The notes: a model not told the origin generated them from the letters alone. Counted from the first letter of the stretch, positions 35,544 to 45,073 are shown. The stretch is DNA of 64,000 nucleotides from UBA5066 sp048500275 (GCA_048500275.1 JASNYI010000002.1:1550001-1614000), one strand, 5' to 3'. Made by a program: numbers and translations.

Positions 35544-36791
35544 ATGGTCAAGCCGAAAGCGAAGAGCCCGTTCCTCTCCGGCCGCCGGATCGCCCCCCGC
35601 CCCGTTCGCGGGAGCGTGAGCGCTGCGGACCTGATCGACCAGACGTTCTCGGCCTACAACGCCGCCCGGCTCCGCGAGGGGTGCGGCCTCTTCGTGAAAC
35701 GGATGCTCGAGCCCGACGTCACCGTCGGCGTCTCTCTCACCGGGGCGCTCACGCCCGCGGGGCTCGGCCTCGCCTGCCTCATCCCGCTCATGAAGGCCGG
35801 CTTCATCGACTGGATGATCTCGACGGGCGCGAACCTCTACCACGACGTCCACCACGGGCTCGGCATGCCGATCCACGAGGGGCGGCCGACCTTCGACGAC
35901 GTCGCCCTTCGCGACGACGGCGTCATCCGGATCTACGACATCGTCTTCCCCTACGAGGTCCTCCTCGACACCGACGCGTTCTTCCGGGAGATGCTCAAGG
36001 CCCCCGACTTCCAGCGGCCGATGTCGACGGCCGAGTTCCACTGGCTCGCGGGGCGCTACCTCGCCGCCCGGCAGAAGACGCTCGGCGTGCCGCCCGACCA
36101 GTCGGTCCTCGCCTCGGCGTACCGCTACGACGTGCCGCTCTACACGAGCTCCCCCGGCGACTCTTCGATCGGGATGAACGTCGCCCGGCGCGCGCTCGAG
36201 GGAGGAGGGTTCTCGTTCGACGTCTCGGCCGACGTGAACGAGACCGCCTCGATCGTCTACGCGGCGAAGCGTTCCGGCGGGAAGAGCGCGGTCCTGATCG
36301 TCGGCGGCGGCAGCCCGAAGAACTTCCTCCTCCAGACCGAGCCGCAGATCCAGGAGGTCCTCGGGATCGACGAGGCGGGCCACGACTTCTTCCTCCAGCT
36401 CACGGACGCCCGCCCCGACACCGGCGGGCTCTCCGGCGCGACCCCCTCCGAGGCCGTCTCGTGGGGGAAGATCGACCCGAACGCCCTCCCCGACACGGTG
36501 GTCTGCTACTGCGACGCCACGATCGCCCTCCCGCTCCTCACGGCCTACGCCCTGGCCCGGCACGCTCCTCGCCCTCTCAAGCGGCTCTACCGACGGCGGG
36601 AGGAAAGCATGGGGACTCTCCGTTCCGCCTTCGACGCGGCCCGGCGGGGCGAGGGCCTCAGCCGGCGCGCGCCGACCGACTACCACGCCACGCTCCGCGA
36701 GAACGGACCGGCGAGCCGGCCGCACGGCGGCTTGCGGACGCACTCCGCGTTCGGCCGGAAGAAGGGGGCGGGGCCGGCGAAGAAGCGCTGA
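35544..36791 (+). CDS. Deoxyhypusine synthase family protein
   Basis: 415 residues, homologous throughout to eukaryotic/archaeal deoxyhypusine synthase: GVSLTGALTPAGLGLA, DWMISTGANLYHD, then GGGSPKNFLLQ with the Lys (about residue 259) that in DHS forms the covalent intermediate, and EAVSWGKIDP. DHS transfers the aminobutyl group of spermidine to eIF5A. Bacteria have no eIF5A; bacterial homologues have been proposed to act in polyamine metabolism, for example as homospermidine-type synthases. The C-terminal 60 residues are basic and low complexity. Divergent from the ABC ATPases, with a 71-bp gap. Confidence 0.85.
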   Translation: MVKPKAKSPFLSGRRIAPRPVRGSVSAADLIDQTFSAYNAARLREGCGLFVKRMLEPDVTVGVSLTGALTPAGLGLACLIPLMKAGFIDWMISTGANLYHDVHHGLGMPIHEGRPTFDDVALRDDGVIRIYDIVFPYEVLLDTDAFFREMLKAPDFQRPMSTAEFHWLAGRYLAARQKTLGVPPDQSVLASAYRYDVPLYTSSPGDSSIGMNVARRALEGGGFSFDVSADVNETASIVYAAKRSGGKSAVLIVGGGSPKNFLLQTEPQIQEVLGIDEAGHDFFLQLTDARPDTGGLSGATPSEAVSWGKIDPNALPDTVVCYCDATIALPLLTAYALARHAPRPLKRLYRRREESMGTLRSAFDAARRGEGLSRRAPTDYHATLRENGPASRPHGGLRTHSAFGRKKGAGPAKKR

Positions 36792-36826
36792 CGGCCCGGG
36801 CGCGCCAGCGGGCTGCCGGCGCGCCG

Positions 36827-39800
36827 CTAAGAGGCCTCGAAGGGCTTCAGCTCGCGGAGCCGGTCGGCGACGTCGCGGTAGCTCGCCTTCGAGCCGAAGA
36901 TCTCGAGGAACACCCGGTAGGCCCCGTCGCGGTCGCCGACCTGCTCGAGGACGCCCGCGAGGGCGTACTGCAGGCCGAGCCTGTCCTCGTCCTTGATGCC
37001 GATCGTGTCGAGCCCCTTCCGGTACCACTTCACGGCGAGCTGGGGAAGCCCCTTCTCGAGGAAGCAGAGCCCGAGCATCGCGCAGCACTCCACGGCGTGG
37101 AGCGGGTCCTTGGCGGCGAGCTGGAACTCGCCGATCGCCTCGTCGGTGAGCCCCATCTCCTTGTAGGCGATCCCGAGGTTGTAGTGGGTCTCGTAGTCCT
37201 CGGGCGAGAGCTGCTGCTCGACCCCCTTCTTGAAGTCGCGGAAGATCTCCTCGAGGGAGACTTCCCTTCCCTCTTCGGGCGGTGCGCTCTCTCCCTCGCG
37301 CCGGAGCTCGGTGTGGAGCTCGTCGGCGAAGTTGAAGAACTCCTGCTCGTCGGAGAAGAGGCCGGACTCGTCGAGGACCGGGGCTCCCGACTCGGGGATG
37401 GGGACAGGTATCGAAGCCGGCGGCGACTCGCGGACCATGTCCTCGGTGAGCGCCCGCCCCAGCTCGGCGTCGAGGACGGAGTCGAGGTCGTCGGAGAGGA
37501 TGTCGTGGAGCGCCGTCCGCGGGAGATCGGAGCCCCCGCGTCCCCCTTCGAGGCGAAGGCGCCGCGCGACGAGCCCGGAATCGCCCGGATAGCGCCCCTC
37601 GAGCGCCTGGAGGCGCTCCGCCGCGTCGACGACCATCCCCTGGTCGAGGCAGAAGTCGAGCTCCGAGAGCTCTTCCGGCGAGGGCGACCGGGGGGCCTCG
37701 ACCTCCGCGGGAAGCACGGGGACGTCGAAGACGTCGGAAGTGGCCGACAGCGCGGCGCCGGGAGCAGCGGGGACGTCGACCGGCCCGCCCGCAGGTGCGA
37801 GCTCCGGCTTGGGAGCCGACGGTGCGCTCGGCGGTTCGATCGGCGGCGCGGTGTCGCTCCTCGTCGAATCCGCCGAGGGCGCCCGACGCGGCGACGCCCC
37901 GCGAAGCGACTGGAGGAGATCGTCCGGCAGAACGGCGTCGCTCTTGGCCGCGGGCTTCGCCTTCGCTTTCGGGCGCCGGCTTCCGAGCAGCTGGCGCTCG
38001 ACGTCTTCCGGGGTCACGGCCCGGACCTTCTTCGTCGGGGAGGGCTCCGGGACCTTCCCGAGCCCCAGGACGTCGGCGGCCGAGAGCCTCTCCTTCGGGA
38101 GAGCGCGCGGCTCCGGTCCTCCGGCGACGGGTGCCTCGTCGAGGGCCGGCGTCGGCCCGGAATCTCCTGCCGACTCGGGGGGGACCGGGGTCGGCTCCTC
38201 CACGGAGAGGAGCGGCTCTCCCTCGGGCTCCGGCGCGGCGACGGGCGCACCGGTCTCCACCGGCTCCGGCGCGGCTTCTGCGACGGAAAGTGCGTCCTCC
38301 ACGTGCGCCGGAAGCGCCTCCTCGACCGGAGGCTCCTCGTCCCGCCGTTCCAGCTCCGGCTCAGGCTCCGCGCCTGCGACCGGCTCTTCGGCTGGAACCA
38401 GCTCTGGACCGGACGAGAGCGCCGGGACGAACTCCCCGATGATCTCCGTCGGAGGTCCCTCGAACGCCTCGGTCCCGACCCAGGGCGCCACGGCGGGCGG
38501 CGCTTCCTCCGAAACCGCGACAGCCTCCGGCACGAGGTCGGCGAAGGAGTCGGAGACGGGCTCCATCGCGGCGACGGGCAGCTCCTCGGAAACCGCTGCG
38601 GCCTCGGGAGCGGCCGTCTCTTCGACGGCCGGCTCCTCGACGGGCTCGACCGCAGCCGGCTCTGAAGGCGGGGCCTCGCGAAGCGGCTCTCCCAGGAGGG
38701 CCTCGAGGCCGCGGATCCGGTCCTCACGGCCGGTCGTCGCGTAGGCTTCGGCGAGGATCTCGGCGTGGGACCGGGCCTCGTCCCTGTGCCCCTGCTCGAG
38801 ATGGATCTCGAAGAGCTTCTCGCGGATCCGGAGGTTCTCAGAGTCCTTTTCGAGCAAGGGCTGGAGCTGATCGACGGCCTTCTCGAGCAGCCCGTAGCGC
38901 CGGAAGACGTCGGCCTCCACGAGCGCGTCCTCGATCTCGTTCTCCCCGGAGACCGGCCGCGACAGCGGTCCGAAGGAGACGGCGACTTCCTCGTCCTCGA
39001 GAGGCTCCGGCCCCGCGAGCGCCGCCGAGGGCCACGCGACCCCTGGCAGGTCTCCGGGGGCGTCGGACGGGACCGGAATCGAGCCGACGTCGAAAGCGAA
39101 GCCGGAGCCGAACCCGGCCGGCGGCGCCAGGTCCAGGTCGAGCGCGGAGAAGGCGCCTTCCTGAGGCAGGGCCTCCTGCGCCGACGGCAGCTCTGCCTCG
39201 GAGCCGAGCTCCTCGACCTCTTCGAGAGGCGGCGGACCGGGAACCGGCGTCGAGCGCCGGGCCTCCTCCTCCCGCGCCTCGAACGCCTCCAGCGCCTCGG
39301 CAGCCGTGACCGAGCCCCAGGCCGGCTCGGCCTCGAGCCGGGCGTCCGACTCCCAGGCGGCCCGAGGCGGGACCGGCAGGCCGCGGCGAGGGGTCGGGGG
39401 CGCCTCGGGAGACACCTCGGGCAGCGCCGGCCCCGGCTCCTCGAGCATCTCGCTGTCGTCGAGGTCGAACTCGAACTCCTCCGCGACCTGCGGCGACTGC
39501 GGCTCCGGTACCGGAGGGGGCTCCGCGGGAACCACGGGCCGGGCCGGCGGAATGGCGAAGCCCGCGACCGAGACTTCCAGGTTCTTCTCCAGCGTCGTCG
39601 GGGGCACGCGAGGGGGAACCGGCGCGACGGTGATCGAGGGCTCGATCTGGGCGAGGCGCGCCCGGAACTCGGGGTTGTCGGGCTGAACCCGGGCGCAGAG
39701 CCGGAGGAGGTCCGCGGCCTCGGCGAGCTTCCCCTTCTTCCTGTAGAGCTCCGCGAGCGCGGACCGGAAGGGCAGGGCCGTCGTCTCGTCACCGGCCCCG

Positions 39801-40801
39801 GCGGCGATGTCGACGACCTTTTTCACGAGGTCCTCGGTGTCGGGTGCGGCCCTCGCGATGGGGACGAGGACCGCGAGCGCCTTTCTCGCCTCCCCTCTCC
39901 TCAGGGCGGCATCGGCGAGAGGCGCGGCGGCCTCCCAGGCGAGGTCCGGGCGGCGCCCCTTGAGCTGGATCCTCACGGCCGCGGCGAGGACCTCCTCGTT
40001 TTCGGGCTCCACGGCGCGAGCCTTGTCGGAGAAGCTGCGCGCCTCGGCGATGTCGTTTGCGTGGAGGGCCGCCTCGGCCGACAGCAGGAAGAGCGGCACC
40101 GAGCGCGGGCTCGCCTCCAGCCCTTTCCGGAGCACGCCCCGCGCCTGGTCGACGGAGTTGATGGAGAGCAGGAGGGGGACGAGCGTCCCGAGGATCTCGA
40201 CGTTGTCCGGGGCGAGGCGCAGCGCCTTCTCGTAGACGCGGATCGACTCGTCGTGGGCCCCGCGCTCGAAGAGCGCCGCGGCGACGACGCCGTACTCTTT
40301 CAGGGCCTCCTGGATCCGCTTGGCCTGGGTGAAGAGGTCGGCGAGCCGGACGTGGAGCTGCAGGTTCTGCGGCTCGATCGCGACCATCTTCTGGTAGATC
40401 CCGATCGCGCCGGCGAGGTTGTCCTGCTTGAGCAGGTAGTCGGCGAGGACCTGGTAGTTGCTCTTCGCCTCCATCCAGAGCTGCTGCTTGACGTAGAGCT
40501 CCGCGAGCTTCTCGTAGATGTCGAGGCGGGCCGGGTCGAGCTTGTTGATCTTCTTGTACATCGCGATCGCCCGGACGTAGAAGCCGTCGCGGGCGTAGAA
40601 CTCGGCGATGCGCAGGAAGAACGGGATCGACTCTTCGTTCTTTCCGAGCCGGACGTTGAGGTCTCCGACCTTGTTCAGGACGTTGATGTCGTTCGGGGTT
40701 TCCTCGAGGACCTTGAGGTAGTCACGTATGGCGGCATCGACCTTGCCCTTCTGGACGGACTTCTCCGCAGAAGCGATGAGGGCTTCCCGCTTGGTGGCCA
40801 C
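36827..40801 (-). CDS. Large TPR-repeat protein with acidic proline-rich centre
   Basis: 1324 residues from a GTG. Residues 1-400 are a run of TPR repeats (AIRDYLKVLEETPNDINVL, AIAMYKKINKLDPARLDIYEKLAELY); the middle, about 400-1100, is Pro/Glu/Ala/Ser-rich with a few TPR-like islands (EADVFRRYGLLEKAVDQL); the end has further TPR units (YETHYNLGIAYKEMGLTDEA). No signal peptide or membrane helix. It resembles TPR scaffolds of Acidobacteria and Myxococcota, with no known activity. It follows rnhB by 21 bp and is probably the last gene of the ffh operon. Confidence 0.85.
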   Translation of the reverse strand: MATKREALIASAEKSVQKGKVDAAIRDYLKVLEETPNDINVLNKVGDLNVRLGKNEESIPFFLRIAEFYARDGFYVRAIAMYKKINKLDPARLDIYEKLAELYVKQQLWMEAKSNYQVLADYLLKQDNLAGAIGIYQKMVAIEPQNLQLHVRLADLFTQAKRIQEALKEYGVVAAALFERGAHDESIRVYEKALRLAPDNVEILGTLVPLLLSINSVDQARGVLRKGLEASPRSVPLFLLSAEAALHANDIAEARSFSDKARAVEPENEEVLAAAVRIQLKGRRPDLAWEAAAPLADAALRRGEARKALAVLVPIARAAPDTEDLVKKVVDIAAGAGDETTALPFRSALAELYRKKGKLAEAADLLRLCARVQPDNPEFRARLAQIEPSITVAPVPPRVPPTTLEKNLEVSVAGFAIPPARPVVPAEPPPVPEPQSPQVAEEFEFDLDDSEMLEEPGPALPEVSPEAPPTPRRGLPVPPRAAWESDARLEAEPAWGSVTAAEALEAFEAREEEARRSTPVPGPPPLEEVEELGSEAELPSAQEALPQEGAFSALDLDLAPPAGFGSGFAFDVGSIPVPSDAPGDLPGVAWPSAALAGPEPLEDEEVAVSFGPLSRPVSGENEIEDALVEADVFRRYGLLEKAVDQLQPLLEKDSENLRIREKLFEIHLEQGHRDEARSHAEILAEAYATTGREDRIRGLEALLGEPLREAPPSEPAAVEPVEEPAVEETAAPEAAAVSEELPVAAMEPVSDSFADLVPEAVAVSEEAPPAVAPWVGTEAFEGPPTEIIGEFVPALSSGPELVPAEEPVAGAEPEPELERRDEEPPVEEALPAHVEDALSVAEAAPEPVETGAPVAAPEPEGEPLLSVEEPTPVPPESAGDSGPTPALDEAPVAGGPEPRALPKERLSAADVLGLGKVPEPSPTKKVRAVTPEDVERQLLGSRRPKAKAKPAAKSDAVLPDDLLQSLRGASPRRAPSADSTRSDTAPPIEPPSAPSAPKPELAPAGGPVDVPAAPGAALSATSDVFDVPVLPAEVEAPRSPSPEELSELDFCLDQGMVVDAAERLQALEGRYPGDSGLVARRLRLEGGRGGSDLPRTALHDILSDDLDSVLDAELGRALTEDMVRESPPASIPVPIPESGAPVLDESGLFSDEQEFFNFADELHTELRREGESAPPEEGREVSLEEIFRDFKKGVEQQLSPEDYETHYNLGIAYKEMGLTDEAIGEFQLAAKDPLHAVECCAMLGLCFLEKGLPQLAVKWYRKGLDTIGIKDEDRLGLQYALAGVLEQVGDRDGAYRVFLEIFGSKASYRDVADRLRELKPFEAS

Positions 40802-40822
40802 GTCCTATCTTCGCCCGATTCG

Positions 40823-41563
40823 TCAGGCCGCCGCAACGGGCGATGCGGGTCTGGCCGAAGAAAGGACCCCCGCGAAGGTGAGGCGGTGGTCGGGCGAAGG
40901 TCCGTGGCGCCTGAGGGCGGCGAGGTGCGCCGCGCTCCCGTAGCCCTTGTGCGCGGCGAATCCGTACCAGGGCCTCGAGGCGTCGAGCTCGCGAAGGGCG
41001 GCGTCTCGCGAGGTCTTGGCGAGGAGGGAGGCGGCCGCGATGCAGGCGACGGTGGCGTCTCCGCGCACGACGGCCTCCTGCGGGACCGCAAGCGAGGGGA
41101 TCGCGAACCCGTCGACGAGCACGAGGTCCGGCGAGACGCCGCGGGCCGCGCAGACGGAGAGCGCCCTCCTCATCGCGAGGAAGGTCGCCGCGACGATGCC
41201 CAGGCGATCGATCTCCTCCGGGGTCGAGGAGCCCACGCCCCACGCCTCGGCCGTGGCGCAGATTCGCGGGGCGAGCGCTTCACGCACCTCGAGCGGCAGG
41301 ACCTTCGAGTCGTCGAGCCCCGGAAGGACCGCGCGAGGAGGCAGAACGACCGCCGCCGCGAAGACGGGACCGGCGAGCGCGCCGCGTCCCGCCTCGTCGA
41401 CGCCCGCGACGAACCGCGCCCCGCCCGACCTCGCGGCCTCCTCCTTCGCGGAGAGGACGGCGAGGCGCTCGCGCTCCGCGCGCAGCGACGAGGACCGCCC
41501 TTCCCGGCGCACGGGCGATCGTGAGCGGATCGACGCTCCAGGAGGGTCCGATCGACGGTCCAT
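40823..41563 (-). CDS. rnhB: Ribonuclease HII
   Basis: 246 residues. Catalytic region VAGVDEAGRGALAGPV, conserved DDSK motif, the third acidic residue in LVLVDG, and the C-terminal HKGYGSAAHL. It removes ribonucleotides embedded in DNA. The first 50 residues (MDRRSDPPGASIRSRSPVRR onward) are extra and Arg/Ser-rich. The gap to rplS is 62 bp. Confidence 0.95.
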   Translation of the reverse strand: MDRRSDPPGASIRSRSPVRREGRSSSLRAERERLAVLSAKEEAARSGGARFVAGVDEAGRGALAGPVFAAAVVLPPRAVLPGLDDSKVLPLEVREALAPRICATAEAWGVGSSTPEEIDRLGIVAATFLAMRRALSVCAARGVSPDLVLVDGFAIPSLAVPQEAVVRGDATVACIAAASLLAKTSRDAALRELDASRPWYGFAAHKGYGSAAHLAALRRHGPSPDHRLTFAGVLSSARPASPVAAA

Positions 41564-41625
41564 CCCTCTCCTCGTCCGGCGGGTGCGTCGAGCGCCCCGC
41601 CCCGGGATTCATCTCCCCCCGGGGA

Positions 41626-41973
41626 TCAGGCGTCCCGCCGCTCGGCGATACGTGCGGCCTTGCCGCGGAGCTTCCGCAGGTAGTAGAGCTTGGCGCGGCG
41701 CACGATGCCGTGGCGCTCGACCTCGATCCTGTCGAGGACGGGCGAGTGGACGGGGAACGTCCGCTCCACGCCGATCCCCTGGGAGACCTTGCGCACGGTG
41801 AAGGTCTCGCGGACGCCGCCGCCGCTCCGGGCGATGACGAGACCGTTGAAGACCTGGATCCGCTCCTTCTCCCCCTCGCGCACCTTGACGTGCACCTTCA
41901 CGGTGTCGCCGGGGGCGAACGGCGGAATGTCCGCGCGCAGGGCATGGCGTTCCGCCTCGAGCAGCTTGTCCAT
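41626..41973 (-). CDS. rplS: 50S ribosomal protein L19
   Basis: 115 residues: FAPGDTVKVHVKVREGEKER, RIQVFNGLVIARSGGGVRETFTVRK and KLYYLRKLRGKAARI are the standard L19 signatures. ATG at 41973 with a GGAGG-like sequence upstream. Standard position after trmD. Confidence 0.97.
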   Translation of the reverse strand: MDKLLEAERHALRADIPPFAPGDTVKVHVKVREGEKERIQVFNGLVIARSGGGVRETFTVRKVSQGIGVERTFPVHSPVLDRIEVERHGIVRRAKLYYLRKLRGKAARIAERRDA

Positions 41974-42058
41974 TTCGAGGAACCTCCGAAGACGTCTTGA
42001 CCGCCCCAGCCGGAGGGGACACGTTCCCCTCCCCGGATGGCCGGCCAGAACGTGGATT

Positions 42059-42811
42059 CTACGGAGTCCGAGCCAGCCGGGCAACTCGGGCGAGGATTTC
42101 GCGGTCCTCGTCGGTTACCGGGGCGAACTTCGCCAGCAGGTCGGGGCGGCACCGGGCCGTCTCCTCGACCTGCTTCTCCCGCCGCCAGCGGCGAATCCGC
42201 TCGTGGTGCCCCGAGAGGAGCACCTCGGGAACCGGCAGACCGCGGAAGTCCCGGGGCCGTGTGTAGTGGGGGTGATCGAGGAGCCCGTCCTCGAAACTGT
42301 CGAGACGGACGCTCTCGGCTTCGCCGACGACGCCCGGGACGAACCGGGAGACGGCCTCGAGGACCGCCAGCGCCGCCGCTTCGCCTCCCGACAGGACGAA
42401 GTCGCCGAGGGAGACCTCCTCGTCGATGAGCCCCGCCTCGCGGACCCGTTCGTCGATCCCCTCGTATCGTCCGCAAACCAGAACGAGGCGGGGGCGGGCC
42501 GAGAGCTCGCGGGCGAGCGCTGCATCGAGTGGGCGCCCGCGGGGAGAGAGGTAGACGACGTGGGGGGGCGCCGCACCTTCCTCGTCCCTGAGGGCCTCGA
42601 TCGCCGCGGCGAGCGGCGGGGCCGAGAGGACCATCCCCGGGCCTCCCCCGTACGCCTCGTCGTCCACCTTGCGGTGGGGGTCTTCGCTGAAGGGCCGGAG
42701 GTCGACGACGCGGACGTCGAGGAGCCCCGCGTCGATCGCCTTCCCCACCAGCGCCTCCGAAAGAGGCGAGGCGAAGTACCCGGGGAAGATCGTGACGAGG
42801 TCGAACCTCAT
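42059..42811 (-). CDS. trmD: tRNA (guanine-N1)-methyltransferase
   Basis: 250 residues. The knotted SPOUT fold with DEAYGGGPGMVL, VLVCGRYEGIDERV and EEVSLGDFVLSGGE. It methylates G37 in tRNAs, including the tRNA-Pro isoacceptor seen here. ATG overlaps the rimM stop (ATGA). Confidence 0.97.
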   Translation of the reverse strand: MRFDLVTIFPGYFASPLSEALVGKAIDAGLLDVRVVDLRPFSEDPHRKVDDEAYGGGPGMVLSAPPLAAAIEALRDEEGAAPPHVVYLSPRGRPLDAALARELSARPRLVLVCGRYEGIDERVREAGLIDEEVSLGDFVLSGGEAAALAVLEAVSRFVPGVVGEAESVRLDSFEDGLLDHPHYTRPRDFRGLPVPEVLLSGHHERIRRWRREKQVEETARCRPDLLAKFAPVTDEDREILARVARLARTP

Positions 42812-43329
42812 TCGTCGAGGAGACCGGCCGGCGGGTCGAGGACGACCACCCGCCGCTCGAGGTCGACCGAGACGAAGATCGGCTCGACGAACGGAACGTC
42901 CCTCGGGCCCCGCGGAGTCCGGATCTCGAGGAGGCTGCGCCCGGCGACGTCCGCGAGGCCCGTGACGACGCCGAGCTCCCGCCCGGCCCGGTCGACGGCA
43001 CGGCACCCTTCGACGTCGAAGTGGTAGACGAAGCCCTCGGGACGAGGCGCCTCGCTCCCTTTCGGGACCGCCAGGTCGAACCCGCGGAGCTCCTCGGCCG
43101 CCGTCCGCGAGGCCACCCCCTCGAACGTCACGAGGAGCCGATCTCCGTTCGGCCGGACGCCCGAGACGACCAGCTCGCGCCGACGCCCGCCGGGGACGTC
43201 CGTCGCGACCAGCGCGAGGCCGGGGACGAACCTGTCCGGGAAATCGGTGAGGACCTCGACGCTCATCTCGCCGCGCAGGCCGTGCGGCCGCGCGAGCCGG
43301 CCGACGACGACGAGGTCCTCCTGGGGCAC
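42808..43329 (-). CDS. rimM: 16S rRNA processing protein RimM
   Basis: 173 residues from a GTG. N-terminal VVGRLARPHGLRGEMSVEV and a PRC-barrel C-terminal half (GVVTGLADVAGRSLLEI ... VPFVEPIFVSVDLE). It assists maturation of the 30S head. Lies 13 bp after rpsP. Confidence 0.95.
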   Translation of the reverse strand: MPQEDLVVVGRLARPHGLRGEMSVEVLTDFPDRFVPGLALVATDVPGGRRRELVVSGVRPNGDRLLVTFEGVASRTAAEELRGFDLAVPKGSEAPRPEGFVYHFDVEGCRAVDRAGRELGVVTGLADVAGRSLLEIRTPRGPRDVPFVEPIFVSVDLERRVVVLDPPAGLLDE

Positions 43330-43342
43330 TTCGGCGAGCCCG

Positions 43343-43579
43343 TCAGGCCTTCGGCAGGGCCAGGATCTTCTGAACCGTCCCGGAGGCCGTCGCGCCCTTG
43401 GCCAGCCAGGTCTTCGCCTTCTCCGCGTCGACCTGGAGGAGCGGAGGGTTCTTCGTCGGGTCGTAGTAGCCGAGCTCCTCGAGGACCTTCGCGGTGGGCG
43501 TCCGCTGGCTGTCGGAGACGACGATTCGGTAGGCGGGAGCGTTGGTGCCGCCCACGCGGCGGAGTCGGATCTTCAGCAT
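43343..43579 (-). CDS. rpsP: 30S ribosomal protein S16
   Basis: 78 residues: LKIRLRRVGGTNAPAYRIVV and ELGYYDPTKNPP are diagnostic. AAGGAAACCG before ATG 43579. Placed between ffh and rimM; the small KH protein often found here is absent. Confidence 0.97.
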   Translation of the reverse strand: MLKIRLRRVGGTNAPAYRIVVSDSQRTPTAKVLEELGYYDPTKNPPLLQVDAEKAKTWLAKGATASGTVQKILALPKA

Positions 43580-43619
43580 CGGTTTCCTTTCGGTGCGGTG
43601 GGAACGGAGACGGTCCCGC

Positions 43620-44921
43620 TCAGAATCGGAGCCGGGAAGCGCCCTTCATCATCTTCTTCATCTCGAGATACTGCTTGAGGAGCTGGTTGACGTCCTGGAC
43701 GGAGGTGCCGGAGCCCTTCGCGACCCTGAGCTTGCGGCTCCCGTTCAGGACCTTCGGGTCGCTCCTCTCCTCGGCGGTCATCGAGTCGATCATCGCCTCG
43801 AGGTGCTTCGTCGCGTCGTCCTCGATCTGGAGGTCCCGGATCTGCTTGAACGCGCCGATCTTCGGGAGGTGCCCGACGAGCGTCGAGAGCGGCCCGAGGC
43901 GCTTGAGCTGGCGGAAGTGGTCGCGCAGGTCGTCGAGCGTGAACTCGTTCTTCCGCAGCCGCTCCACCGCGCGCTGCGCGGCTTTCTGGTCGGCCTCCGA
44001 GGAGACCTTCTCGATGAGCGTCATGACGTCGCCCATCCCGAGGATCCGGGAGGCGGCGCGGTCGGGATGGAAGGCCTCGAGGTCCTCCGGCTTCTCTCCG
44101 ACGCCGGCGAACTTGATCGGCTTGCCGACGACCGTGGCCAGCGAGAGCGCCGCGCCGCCGCGCGCGTCGCCGTCCATCTTCGTGAGGATGACTCCCGTCA
44201 GCGGGAGCCGCTCGGAGAAGGCGCGGGCCGAGCGGACGGCGTCCTGCCCCGTCATCGCGTCCGCCACGAAGAGGATCTCGTCGGGATCGCAGGCCTCGCG
44301 GATCCTCGCGACCTCGCCCATCAGCCCTTCGTCCACGTGGAGCCGCCCCGCCGTGTCGACGATGGCGACGTCCCAGCCGAAGAGCTTCGCCTCCTTCACG
44401 GCCGCCTTCACGCGCGCCACGGCGTCCGTCTCGCCCTTCGGGTCGAAGCACGGAAGGCCGTTCTCCCTCCCGAGGGTCCGGAGCTGCTCGGTCGCCGCGG
44501 GACGGTAGACATCCGCCGGGACGAGGAGGACCTGCTTGCCCAGCTTCTTCTTGAGGTGCAAGGCGAGCTTGGCGGCGGTCGTCGTCTTCCCGGAGCCCTG
44601 GAGCCCCACGAGGAGGACGACCGACAGGCGCTTCTTCAGCCCGAGCGTCGCGGCCGAGCCCCCCAGGAGCGAGACGAGCTCGGCCTGGACGATCTTGAGG
44701 ACCTGCTGGGCGGGGGCCAGGGCGGTCAGGACCTCCTGGCCGAGCGCGCGCTCGCGGACCCTCTCTGTGAAGCCCTTGACGACGTCCAGGTGGACGTCCG
44801 CCTCGAGAAGCCCCGTCCGGATCTCCTTAAGGGCCGCGTCGACGTGGAACTCCGTCAGATGCCCCTCGCCCCGGAGCCCCTTCATCACGCGCTGCAAACG
44901 GTCGGACAGTGAGTCGAACAT
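43620..44921 (-). CDS. ffh: Signal recognition particle protein Ffh
   Basis: 433 residues. N domain, GTPase G domain (GLQGSGKTTTAAKLA, DTAGRLH, TKMDGDARGG) and the M domain (GMGDVMTLIEK ... MTAEERSDPKVLNGSRKLRVAKGSG). The M domain is rather poor in Met for its type. It targets nascent membrane proteins with the 4.5S RNA, which was not found in this window. First gene of the operon, behind a strong promoter. Confidence 0.97.
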   Translation of the reverse strand: MFDSLSDRLQRVMKGLRGEGHLTEFHVDAALKEIRTGLLEADVHLDVVKGFTERVRERALGQEVLTALAPAQQVLKIVQAELVSLLGGSAATLGLKKRLSVVLLVGLQGSGKTTTAAKLALHLKKKLGKQVLLVPADVYRPAATEQLRTLGRENGLPCFDPKGETDAVARVKAAVKEAKLFGWDVAIVDTAGRLHVDEGLMGEVARIREACDPDEILFVADAMTGQDAVRSARAFSERLPLTGVILTKMDGDARGGAALSLATVVGKPIKFAGVGEKPEDLEAFHPDRAASRILGMGDVMTLIEKVSSEADQKAAQRAVERLRKNEFTLDDLRDHFRQLKRLGPLSTLVGHLPKIGAFKQIRDLQIEDDATKHLEAMIDSMTAEERSDPKVLNGSRKLRVAKGSGTSVQDVNQLLKQYLEMKKMMKGASRLRF

Positions 44922-44936
44922 CGCCCGAAGCCGCGT

Positions 44937-44965
44937 AGTCTAGCCGGCGGAAGGGGTTGGGTCAA
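44937..44965 (-). promoter_or_regulatory. Promoter of the ffh-rpsP-rimM-trmD-rplS-rnhB operon
   Basis: TTGACC (44965-44960) and TAGACT (44942-44937) on the minus strand, separated by exactly 17 bp; the ATG of ffh lies 15 bp beyond the -10, giving a leader of only about 8 nt. Confidence 0.7.
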
Positions 44966-45039
44966 CGCGGGAGGGCCCGGGGGCCTGGTCGAATCGACGC
45001 CATCTGGATCGGTGGCCCGCGAAATCGGTCTTCGGGCCC

Positions 45040-45067
45040 TTGACAACCGCGCGAATTCTCCTATCCT
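45040..45067 (+). promoter_or_regulatory. Strong promoter of the small lipoprotein gene
   Basis: TTGACA (45040-45045) and TATCCT (45062-45067) with a 16-bp spacer. The -35 is a perfect consensus, rare in this GC-rich DNA. The predicted start near 45074 lies about 180 nt upstream of the coding region. Between this promoter and the divergent ffh promoter (44966-45039) I see nothing else. Confidence 0.7.
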
Positions 45068-45073
45068 TATTGT

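Noticed and set aside
36797..36826. GGCGCGCC inverted repeats between the convergent DHS-like and TPR genes as a terminator
   Set aside because: GC-rich self-complementarity is expected in this DNA and there is no T-tract on either strand.
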